A stretch of 64,000 nt of DNA, from contig NZ_JAGMUJ010000061.1 of assembly GCF_019049255.1 (NCBI RefSeq), forward strand, positions 1-64,000. The letters are read 5' to 3'. Below the pieces are notes generated by a model that was not told the DNA's origin, searched no databases, and was given only the letters and a program-made list of their open reading frames with translations. A program made the position numbers and the translations under genes. The DNA comes from Streptomyces sp. AC558_RSS880 (lineage in GTDB: Bacteria; Actinomycetota; Actinomycetes; Streptomycetales; Streptomycetaceae). This document shows, piece by piece, positions 49,762 through 57,204 of the stretch (positions are counted from its first letter, which is position 1; each line of letters opens with the position of its first letter).

Positions 49762-50561
49762 GCACCTACGGAACCCCGGGCGGCGCCGGTCCCACGGTCT
49801 TCGACCCGACGACGCTGCCGGCCGACGACAACGTCGATCACTACACCTTCTGCGTGGAGCTCAAGGGCACCCAGTGGTTCATGCAGAAGGGGAAGATGAT
49901 CGCCTACTACGGTTCGATCGAGTTCAACGGGATCGGGCACGGGCGACTCGACCGACTCGTCCGTACGTCGTTCCATTCGCCTCTGCACGCGAGCGACTGG
50001 GTCGTGGCGGAGGGCTCGGGCAAGATGCTCCTCGCCGACCGGGCCTTCGACGTGAATTCGTACGACCTCGAGGACGGCAATCTGACCATTCGCTCGGGCA
50101 ACCTCCTAGCTTTTCAGCCAAGTCTGTCGCTGAAGCAGTCGATCGTGCCGGGTTTCCTGACGCTGATCGGAACCGGAAAGTTCGTGGCCGCGTCGAACGG
50201 TCCGGTGGTGTTCATGGAACCCCCCATCCGGGTGGACCCGCAGGCGCTGGTCGGATGGGCGGACTGCCCCTCCCCGTGCCACCACTACGACCACGGCTAC
50301 ATGACCGGCCTGATGGGCGGTCTACGTGCGCTGACGGGCCTCGGCGGGGCCTCCGGCGAGGAGCACCAGTTCGAGTTCGTGGGGGCGGGCACGGTGCTGC
50401 TCCAGTCGTCCGAGACGCTGATGGCGGAGCAGGCCACGGGGGTGACTCCGCATGAGCCGGGGGTGCCCGGTGGTGGGGTTCCGGGAGGCCACGGACAGGG
50501 GTCGGGCACACCGCGCCTTCCCGGACAGCTGGGAGACCTCCAGCGTCGCTTCGGGCTGTGA
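49758..50561 (+). CDS. AIM24-family protein, copy 3
   Basis: 267 residues from GTG overlapping the copy 2 stop by GTGA. Shows FMQKGKMIAYYGSIEF, AEGSGKMLLADRAFDVNSY, IRVDPQALVGWADCP and a Gly/Pro-rich C-terminal tail (about 225-267). It has a Cys/His cluster (DCPSPCHHYDHGY) not present in copies 1 and 2, perhaps metal-binding. Coupled expression suggests a hetero-oligomer, an inference. Confidence 0.85.
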   Translation: MSTYGTPGGAGPTVFDPTTLPADDNVDHYTFCVELKGTQWFMQKGKMIAYYGSIEFNGIGHGRLDRLVRTSFHSPLHASDWVVAEGSGKMLLADRAFDVNSYDLEDGNLTIRSGNLLAFQPSLSLKQSIVPGFLTLIGTGKFVAASNGPVVFMEPPIRVDPQALVGWADCPSPCHHYDHGYMTGLMGGLRALTGLGGASGEEHQFEFVGAGTVLLQSSETLMAEQATGVTPHEPGVPGGGVPGGHGQGSGTPRLPGQLGDLQRRFGL

Positions 50562-50576
50562 GCGGTAGTGTGCGGG

Positions 50577-50610
50577 GTGTGACATCGAACGCCTGAACGC
50601 GATGTCACAC
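50577..50610. terminator. Hairpin between AIM24 operon and absC
   Basis: GTGTGACATCG (50577-50587) pairs perfectly with CGATGTCACAC (50600-50610), loop of 12 nt. No T-tract. Could also be an operator for absC. Confidence 0.55.
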
Positions 50611-50622
50611 GGAAGCCTTATT

Positions 50623-50638
50623 AGTTCGCCATTCAACT
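50623..50638. promoter_or_regulatory. Possible AbsC operator
   Basis: AGTT-N8-AACT dyad in an AT-rich patch 21-36 nt upstream of absC. Size suits a MarR-type dimer; short arms make it tentative. Confidence 0.3.
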
Positions 50639-50658
50639 TCCTTAGGTAGACTTCATTC

Positions 50659-51135
50659 ATGGAGACCGAGACGGCCACCCGCTGGCTGACCAATGCGGAG
50701 CAGTGCGCCTGGCGCACCCACCTGGAGGTCAACAGGCTGTTGACGTACCAGCTCGAGAAGGATCTGCAGCCGTTCGGCCTGACGATGAACGACTACGAGA
50801 TCCTGGTGAACCTGTCCGAGTCGGAGGACCGGCGGATGCGGATGAGCGACCTCGCCTCCGCGACCATGCAGTCGAAGAGCCGCCTCTCGCACCAGATCAC
50901 CCGCATGGAGAACGCGGACCTGGTCCGGCGGGAGAACTGCGAGTCCGACCGCCGCGGGCTCTACGCGGTCCTCACCGACCACGGGATGGAGACCATGCAG
51001 AAGGTCGCGCCCCATCACGTGGCGTCCGTGCGCCGGCACTTCATCGACCTGCTCTCCCCCGAGGCGCTCACCGAGCTCGACAAGGCCCTCAAGCCCATCG
51101 CGGAGCATCTGCGCGGGCAGCGGGGACGTCACTGA
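50659..51135 (+). CDS. absC: MarR-like regulator AbsC
   Basis: 158 residues from ATG. Winged helix: RLLTYQLEKDLQPFGLTMND, YEILVNLSESEDRRMRMSDL, MQSKSRLSHQITRMENADLV, RENCESDRRGLYAVLTDHG. The sequence and location match what I recall of AbsC of S. coelicolor, a MarR-type, zinc-responsive regulator needed for antibiotic production under some conditions. His/Cys/Glu residues that could hold zinc are present (His57-type positions not verified). Followed by a convergent kinase gene 6 nt away. Confidence 0.82.
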   Translation: METETATRWLTNAEQCAWRTHLEVNRLLTYQLEKDLQPFGLTMNDYEILVNLSESEDRRMRMSDLASATMQSKSRLSHQITRMENADLVRRENCESDRRGLYAVLTDHGMETMQKVAPHHVASVRRHFIDLLSPEALTELDKALKPIAEHLRGQRGRH

Positions 51136-51141
51136 CGCCTT

Positions 51142-52578
51142 TCAGCGGGCGAGCGGCAGGCGGAGTTCGAACAGGGCTCCGCCGGCCGGCGCCGCACCCG
51201 CCGTGAGCGTCCCGCCGTGCCGTACGGCGACGTCCCTCGCGATCGCCAGCCCCAGCCCCGCGCCACCGTCGTCGCGGCTGCGGGCGGCGTCCAGCCGTAC
51301 GAACCGCTCGAAGATCCGCTCCCGGTCGGCCTCGGCCACCCCCTCGCCGTCGTCGGCCACCGCCAGGACCGCCCGGTCGCCCTCCCGCCGTACGGTCACG
51401 GTGACCCGCTCGCGGGCGTGCCGCCGGCCGTTGTCCAGCAGGTTGGCGAGCACCCGGCCGAGCTGCCCCCGCGATCCGGTCACCTCCACCGGCTCCGCGT
51501 CCACCGTCACGCCCGTACGTCCCGCGGCCTCCTCGCGGGCCAGCGCCGACAGGTCGACCCGGGCGTCGGCGGGCCGCTCCCCCGCGTCAAGCCGGGCGAG
51601 CAGCAGCAGATCGGCGGCGAGGTGCTGGAGCCGCACGGTGTCCTCGACGGCACCGTCCAGGTCGAGCAGCTCGGGATGGGCGGCGGCCACCTCCAGCTGG
51701 GTGCGCAGGGACGCGATCGGGCTGCGCAGCTCGTGCGAGGCGTCGGCGACGAACCGCCGCTGGCGCTCCACGGACGCCTCCAGCGCGGCGAGCGTCTCGT
51801 TGGTGGTGCGGGCCAGACGGGCGATCTCGTCGTGGGTCGCCGGTTCGGGGACGCGGCGGGCGAGGTCCTCGGAGGCGGTGATCGCGGCCATCTCGCTCCG
51901 GATGCCCTCCACCGGGCGCAACGCCCGGCCGGTGACCAGCCAGGTCACCGCGGCGACGACCACCAGGAGCAGTGGGAAGCCGATGAGCATCACGGTCAGC
52001 GCGGTCCGCACGGCGCTGTGCTCGGCGGCCAGGGGGGCGCCCGCGTGGACGGTGAGGCGGCCGTGGTCGGGGCTCTCGACCTCCACGGCGGCGAAGCGGT
52101 AGTCCTCGGTGTCGCCGTCGATGGTGGCGGAGCCGTTGCTGAAGGTGGTCTCGTGGCCGATCTCGCCGGGGGCCAGGGACTCGTCGGAGTCGCCGCCCCC
52201 GTCGGAGTCGTCCGAGTCCTCCGAGTCGTCGTCATCGTCGTCGCCCGGTGCCGACGGCCGCGGCTTCACCTCGGTCGTCGCCGTGCCGCTGATCCGCTCC
52301 AGGTCCTCACTGCCCGCGACCAGCTTCCCGTCCTCGTCGACGATCTGCACCGGGCCGTCGTCGCCGTCCAGCCCCGACAGTCCGCCGTACGGCGTCCGGG
52401 CGGCGAGCTCGGAGGCGACCGCCCGCGCGGAGCGTTCCGCCTGGGTACCCGCCTCGGCGGTCAGGTTGGAGCGCAGCGACAGCAGTACGGCAGTGCCGGC
52501 CGCGACGAGGGCGACGGCGACCACGAGGGTGGCGCCGAGCGTCGCCCGCGCACGGACCGAGCCGAACAGCCGGCTCAC
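51142..52578 (-). CDS. Sensor histidine kinase with acidic extracytoplasmic domain
   Basis: 478 residues. TM1 at about 14-34 (GATLVVAVALVAAGTAVLL), an extracytoplasmic domain to about 190 with a run of Asp/Ser/Glu near 110-145 (DDDDDDSEDSDD), TM2 at about 192-215, HAMP, HisKA with FVADASHELRSPIASLRTQL (phosphoacceptor His), and HATPase_c with NLLDNGRRH, ADDGEGVA and GAGLGLAIA. The acidic patch could bind cations. It overlaps the upstream response regulator by ATGA. Confidence 0.9.
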   Translation of the reverse strand: MSRLFGSVRARATLGATLVVAVALVAAGTAVLLSLRSNLTAEAGTQAERSARAVASELAARTPYGGLSGLDGDDGPVQIVDEDGKLVAGSEDLERISGTATTEVKPRPSAPGDDDDDDSEDSDDSDGGGDSDESLAPGEIGHETTFSNGSATIDGDTEDYRFAAVEVESPDHGRLTVHAGAPLAAEHSAVRTALTVMLIGFPLLLVVVAAVTWLVTGRALRPVEGIRSEMAAITASEDLARRVPEPATHDEIARLARTTNETLAALEASVERQRRFVADASHELRSPIASLRTQLEVAAAHPELLDLDGAVEDTVRLQHLAADLLLLARLDAGERPADARVDLSALAREEAAGRTGVTVDAEPVEVTGSRGQLGRVLANLLDNGRRHARERVTVTVRREGDRAVLAVADDGEGVAEADRERIFERFVRLDAARSRDDGGAGLGLAIARDVAVRHGGTLTAGAAPAGGALFELRLPLAR

Positions 52579-53240
52579 GGCGCCGTCTCCAGCCGGTAAC
52601 CGGCGCCGCGCACGGTGCGGATGAGACCGGCGCGCAGTTTGCGGCGCAGGGCGCTGATGTAGACCTCGACGATGTTGGGGTCGCCGTCATAGGCGAAGTC
52701 CCAGACGTGTTCGAGGATGTCGGCCTTGGAGACCACCTCGCCGGCCCGCAGCACCAGGTGCTCGAGCACCGAGAACTCCTTGGCGGTCAGGGCCACTTCG
52801 TCCTCGCCCAGGAAGACCCGGCGGGCGGCGGTGTCCACCTTGAGGTCGCCGTGCACATGGACCGGGGAGGCCCCGGCGCCCTGGCGGCGGCGCAGCAGCG
52901 CCTTGATCCTGGCGACGAGCACGACGTACGAGAACGGCTTGGTGAGGTAGTCGTCGGCGCCGGTGTCGAGGCCCTCGGCCTCGTCGTACTCGCCGTCCTT
53001 CGCCGTGAGCATCAGGATCGGCACGTCGTGTCCGGCGGCGCGCAGGGCGGCGCAGACGCGGTAGCCGTTCAGGCCGGGCAGCATGATGTCGAGGATGAGG
53101 AGGTCGTACGTGCCCTCCGTGGCCCGGTGCAGGCCCTCCCGGCCGTCGTGGACGACGTCCACGGCGTAGCCCTCGGCGGTGAGGCCCTTGGCGAGCGACA
53201 GGGCGAGCCGCTTTTCGTCCTCCACGATCAACAGGCGCAT
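52575..53240 (-). CDS. OmpR-family response regulator
   Basis: 221 residues. Receiver: LLIVEDEKRL, YDLLILDIMLPGLNG (Asp phosphoacceptor), LMLTAKDG, YLTKPFSYVVL. C-terminal winged helix: VALTAKEFSVLEHLVLRAGE, NIVEVYISALRRKL, RTVRGAGYRLE. First gene of the pair. Divergent from a PepSY gene, with TTCAG repeats in the shared promoter. Confidence 0.93.
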   Translation of the reverse strand: MRLLIVEDEKRLALSLAKGLTAEGYAVDVVHDGREGLHRATEGTYDLLILDIMLPGLNGYRVCAALRAAGHDVPILMLTAKDGEYDEAEGLDTGADDYLTKPFSYVVLVARIKALLRRRQGAGASPVHVHGDLKVDTAARRVFLGEDEVALTAKEFSVLEHLVLRAGEVVSKADILEHVWDFAYDGDPNIVEVYISALRRKLRAGLIRTVRGAGYRLETAP

Positions 53241-53264
53241 GGGGTCAAGGGTCGCAAAGGGAAC

Positions 53265-53301
53265 CTGAAGATCCCTTCAGGCGGTTTCAGGTTCCTCTCA
53301 G
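53265..53301. promoter_or_regulatory. Response-regulator binding region with TTCAG repeats
   Basis: TTCAG at 53276 and 53286 and CTCAG at 53297 (spacing 10-11 bp), plus inverted CTGAA at 53265. Direct repeats at one helical turn are typical OmpR-family targets. Lies between the regulator start (53240) and the PepSY start (53357). Confidence 0.6.
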
Positions 53302-53356
53302 CGTCGGTCGGCGAGATTGAAGGCGTCGAAAACGAAGCAGCTCGGGAGGAACCAGC

Positions 53357-53998
53357 ATGAAGCGCAACATCGTGATCGCCGTCGTCACGGCCGCGGCCCT
53401 GGTCGGGGGCGGTACGGCCACGGCCCTCGCGGTCTCGGGGGACGACGCGCCGACAACGCGGGCGACGGAGAACCGGGCGGCGGACGACGACGGGCGCGAC
53501 GACGACCGGGGGCGCGCGGACGCCGACGATCAGGACGACGACGGCGACGACCGGGACGACAGCGACGACCGCGTCGCCTCCTCCGGTGACGTCACCGCCG
53601 CCGACGCCATCGCCGCCGCGCTGAAGCACACGCCGGGTACGGCCGTCTCCGCCGAACTGGACGACAGGGTCTGGGAGGTCGACGTCCTCGGCGGCGGGGA
53701 CACCTGGCACAGCGTGCGGATCGACCCGGGCAGCGGCAAGGTCCTGGGCGCCTCGGAGGACGACGAGGACGACGCCGATGAGGTGCGGGCCGCGTTGAAG
53801 GGGGCGTCGGTGACGGCCGGGGAGGCCGCGAAGGCGGCCGCCACCGAGGGGACGGTGACGTCGGTGGACCTGGACGACGACGATGACAAGGGGTGGGAGG
53901 CCGAGACGCGTGCCTCCGGCGGGGACGAGCGGGACTGGCGGGTCGATCCGAGCAGCGGCAAGGTCACGGCGGACCGTGACGACTCGGACGACGACTGA
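53357..53998 (+). CDS. Secreted PepSY-domain protein, acidic
   Basis: 213 residues from ATG with GGAGG 8-12 nt upstream. Signal peptide (NIVIAVVTAAALVGGGTATA) to about residue 27, an Asp-rich segment at about 45-75 (DDRGRADADDQDDDGDD), and two PepSY-like modules (VTAADAIAAALKHTPGTAV and SVTAGEAAKAAATEGTVT). It is divergent from the two-component system and probably its target. PepSY proteins often modulate proteases or bind ions; the role here is inference. Confidence 0.87.
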   Translation: MKRNIVIAVVTAAALVGGGTATALAVSGDDAPTTRATENRAADDDGRDDDRGRADADDQDDDGDDRDDSDDRVASSGDVTAADAIAAALKHTPGTAVSAELDDRVWEVDVLGGGDTWHSVRIDPGSGKVLGASEDDEDDADEVRAALKGASVTAGEAAKAAATEGTVTSVDLDDDDDKGWEAETRASGGDERDWRVDPSSGKVTADRDDSDDD

Positions 53999-54147
53999 TT
54001 GTTTCCCGCCCCCGCCGCCCCCTCCCTTCCCGTCCCTGGGGGCTGCCGCCCCCAGACCCCCGCTTCGGCCCTGGACGGGCCTCATCCTCAAACTCCCCTG
54101 GAGGGGCACCCCCGGACGGGCTGGCTGATGCCGGACGGGCTGAGAAG

Positions 54148-55104
54148 TCAGCCCCGCGTCAGCCCCGCCACCAGTTCGTCCGCCGCCCGGTACGGGTCCA
54201 GGTCCCCGGCGATGATGCGTTCCGCCAGCGCGTCCAGGCGGCGGTCGCCGTGGAGGTCGCCGATGCGTTCCCTCAGGGCCGTGACCGCGATGGTCTCGAC
54301 CTCGCGGGAGGCGCGGGCCAGGCGGCGGGTCGTCAGGACGCCGTGTTCCTCCATCCACGCGCGGTGCTTCTCCAGGGCCTCGACGACCTCGTCGACGCCC
54401 TCCGCGCGGGCCGCGACCGTCTTGACGATCGGGGGGCGCCAGTCGCCGGGGGCGCGGGACTCGCCGAGGCCGAGCATGTGGTTCAGCTCGCGGGCGGTCG
54501 CGTCGGCGCCGTCGCGGTCGGCCTTGTTGACGACGTAGACGTCGCCGATCTCCAGGATTCCGGCCTTGGCGGCCTGGATGCCGTCACCCATGCCGGGCGC
54601 CAGCAGCACCACGGAGGTGTCGGCCTGGGAGGCGATCTCCACCTCCGACTGGCCGACGCCGACCGTCTCGACCAGGATCACGTCGCAGCCGGCCGCGTCC
54701 AGGACGCGGATGGCCTGCGGGGCGGCCCACGCGAGGCCGCCCAGGTGGCCGCGCGTCGCCATGGAGCGGATGTAGACGCCGGGGTCGGAGGCGTGCTCCG
54801 ACATGCGGACGCGGTCACCGAGCAGGGCACCGCCCGAGAAGGGGGAGGACGGGTCGACGGCCAGGACGCCGACCCGCTTTCCCTGTTTGCGGTACGCGCT
54901 CACCAGGGCCGAGGTCGAGGTGGACTTGCCGACGCCCGGGGAGCCGGTGAGACCCACCACGTACGCGTTCCCGGTCAGCGGCGCCAGGGCCGCCATGACC
55001 TCCCTGAGCTGTGGGGACGCCCCCTCCACCAGGGAGATCAGCCGGGCCACGGCCCGTGGCCTGCCTTCCCTGGCCTGGGCGACCAGCGAGGAGACGTCCT
55101 GCAT
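54148..55104 (-). CDS. meaB: MeaB-type G-protein chaperone of B12-dependent mutases
   Basis: 318 residues from ATG (MQDVSSLVAQAREG) with GGAG 6 nt upstream; an upstream GTG would add 5 codons. GTPase motifs: LTGSPGVGKSTSTSALVSAY (P-loop), DPSSPFSGGALLGDR, ILVETVGVGQSE (G3/switch) and VVNKAD (G4). MeaB/ArgK protects methylmalonyl-CoA-type mutases and gates cofactor loading. Neighbours: acetyl-CoA acetyltransferase and methylmalonyl-CoA epimerase, consistent with acyl-CoA metabolism. Confidence 0.92.
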   Translation of the reverse strand: MQDVSSLVAQAREGRPRAVARLISLVEGASPQLREVMAALAPLTGNAYVVGLTGSPGVGKSTSTSALVSAYRKQGKRVGVLAVDPSSPFSGGALLGDRVRMSEHASDPGVYIRSMATRGHLGGLAWAAPQAIRVLDAAGCDVILVETVGVGQSEVEIASQADTSVVLLAPGMGDGIQAAKAGILEIGDVYVVNKADRDGADATARELNHMLGLGESRAPGDWRPPIVKTVAARAEGVDEVVEALEKHRAWMEEHGVLTTRRLARASREVETIAVTALRERIGDLHGDRRLDALAERIIAGDLDPYRAADELVAGLTRG

Positions 55105-55154
55105 CACAACTCCGTTCACGAGAGGGAAATCAGCAACCTGCGAAGAACCCCGGC

Positions 55155-56387
55155 TCAGGCCTTGGGTACCCGCACGATCAGCGCGTCACCCTGGCCGCCG
55201 CCGCCGCACAGCGCCGCCGCGCCGACGCCTCCGCCGCGCCGCTTCAGCTCCAGGGCGAGGTGCAGCACGAGCCGCGCGCCGGACATCCCGATCGGGTGAC
55301 CCAGCGCGATGGCGCCGCCGTTGACGTTCACCTTTTCGATGGAAACGCCCAGGTCCTTCATTGACTGCACGGCGACCGCGGCGAAGGCCTCGTTGATCTC
55401 GATGAGGTCGAGGTCGGAAACCTCCAGGCCCTCCTTCTTCAGCGCGTGCCGGATCGCGTTGGACGGCTGCGACTGGAGGGAGTTGTCGGGTCCGGCCACG
55501 TTGCCGTGGGCGCCGATCTCGGCGATCCACTCCAGGCCCAGCTCCTGCGCCTTGGCCTTGCTCATCACGACCACGGCCGCCGCGCCGTCCGAGATCTGCG
55601 AGGAGGAGCCCGCGGTGATCGTGCCGTCCTTCGAGAAGGCCGGGCGCAGCTTGCCGAGCGACTCGACCGTGGTGTCGCCGCGGATGCCCTCGTCCTTGCT
55701 GAACAGGACCGGGTCGCCCTTGCGCTGCGGGATCTCGACCGGGGTGATCTCGGCCTCGTAGACGCCGTTCTTCTGCGCGGCGGCGGCCCGCTGGTGGGAC
55801 AGGGCGGCGATCTCGTCCTGCTCGGGGCGGGCGATGCCGAGGCGGGTGTTGTGCTTCTCGGTGGACTCGCCCATGGCGATGTTCTCGAAGGAGTCGGTCA
55901 GACCGTCGTACGCCATGGCGTCGAGCATCTGCACCGCGCCGTACTTGAAGCCCTCGCGGGACTTCGGCAGCAGGTGCGGAGCGTTGGTCATGGACTCCTG
56001 GCCGCCGGCGACGATCACGTCGAACTCGCCGGCCCGGATCAGCTGGTCCGCGAGCGCGATGGCGTCCAGCCCCGAGAGGCACACCTTGTTGACGGTGAGC
56101 GCCGGGACGTTCATCGGGATGCCGGCCTTGACGGCGGCCTGGCGGGCCGGGATCTGGCCCGCGCCGGCCTGGAGCACCTGCCCCATGATCACGTACTGGA
56201 CCTGGTCGCCGCCGATCCCCGCACGGTCGAGGGCGGCCTTGATCGCGAAGCCGCCGAGGTCGGCTCCGGAGAAGGACTTCAGTGACCCGAGCAGCCGACC
56301 CATCGGGGTGCGGGCGCCCGCGACGATGACGGAGGTGGTGCCGTTCGATGCGGAAGGTGCGGGAGATGCCGAAGATGCGGAAGTCAT
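55155..56387 (-). CDS. Acetyl-CoA acetyltransferase (thiolase)
   Basis: 410 residues. Thiolase II motifs: VNKVCLSGLDAIALAD (nucleophile Cys), GGQESMTNAPHLL, NVNGGAIALGHPIGMSGARL (His) and CGGGGQGDALIV (second Cys). Condenses or cleaves acetoacetyl-CoA. 50 nt upstream of meaB on the same strand, so co-transcription is likely; divergent from the epimerase. Confidence 0.94.
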   Translation of the reverse strand: MTSASSASPAPSASNGTTSVIVAGARTPMGRLLGSLKSFSGADLGGFAIKAALDRAGIGGDQVQYVIMGQVLQAGAGQIPARQAAVKAGIPMNVPALTVNKVCLSGLDAIALADQLIRAGEFDVIVAGGQESMTNAPHLLPKSREGFKYGAVQMLDAMAYDGLTDSFENIAMGESTEKHNTRLGIARPEQDEIAALSHQRAAAAQKNGVYEAEITPVEIPQRKGDPVLFSKDEGIRGDTTVESLGKLRPAFSKDGTITAGSSSQISDGAAAVVVMSKAKAQELGLEWIAEIGAHGNVAGPDNSLQSQPSNAIRHALKKEGLEVSDLDLIEINEAFAAVAVQSMKDLGVSIEKVNVNGGAIALGHPIGMSGARLVLHLALELKRRGGGVGAAALCGGGGQGDALIVRVPKA

Positions 56388-56534
56388 GAGCTGCGGTCCC
56401 CTTCCGGCTGCACAGCCGAGGAGTGAACGAGGGTTTACTGCGAATGTACTGACGTGCGGTGGACCCCGTCATCGCCCTTTCGGTGTGATCGCGCGCACGT
56501 TGCGTAACCATCGCGGGGGCGCTGCACTGAATCC

Positions 56535-56975
56535 ATGCTGACGCGAATCGACCACATCGGGATCGCCTGTTTCGACCTGGACAAGACCGTGGAGTTCTAC
56601 CGGGCCACCTACGGCTTCGAGGTGTTCCACTCCGAGGTCAACGAGGAGCAGGGCGTGCGCGAGGCCATGCTCAAGATCAACGAGACCTCCGACGGCGGGG
56701 CCTCCTACCTGCAGCTGCTCGAGCCGACCCGGGAGGACTCCGCCGTCGCCAAGTGGCTGGCGAAGAACGGCGAGGGCGTCCACCACATCGCCTTCGGTAC
56801 GGCGGACGTGGACGCGGAGGCCGCGGACATCAAGGACAAGGGCGTACGCGTTCTGTACGAAGAGCCCCGGCGCGGCTCCATGGGGTCACGAATCACCTTC
56901 CTGCACCCCAAGGACTGCCACGGCGTACTGACGGAACTGGTCACTTCCGCGCCCGTTGAGTCGTCCGAGCACTGA
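56535..56975 (+). CDS. mce: Methylmalonyl-CoA epimerase
   Basis: 146 residues. VOC (glyoxalase-like) fold with RIDHIGIACFDLDKTVEFYR, QLLEPTREDSAVAKWLAKNG, GVHHIAFGTADV and ITFLHPKDCHGVLTELV, supplying the metal-binding His and Glu residues. Interconverts (2R)- and (2S)-methylmalonyl-CoA. Short leader without a strong ribosome binding site. Acts in propionyl-CoA use or polyketide extender supply. Confidence 0.92.
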   Translation: MLTRIDHIGIACFDLDKTVEFYRATYGFEVFHSEVNEEQGVREAMLKINETSDGGASYLQLLEPTREDSAVAKWLAKNGEGVHHIAFGTADVDAEAADIKDKGVRVLYEEPRRGSMGSRITFLHPKDCHGVLTELVTSAPVESSEH

Positions 56976-57204
56976 CCCACGTACATAAGGGCCGGTAGGG
57001 TTGGGTCCGGTCACCGCTCGATGCGTGGTGACCGAGTCCCGCCGTCTTCGGCGGCGGGATCGCCGGGGTCCGGGTTTCGGGGGGCGAGCGCGGGGCAGCA
57101 GCCCATGCTCCGCCGTTGATCTGACACCATTCCCCGGGGGCCCCGTCCGGCGGATGGGCGGAGCCCGGCCAGACTTGCGACCAGGGGACGGATGGGACCG
57201 CGCA

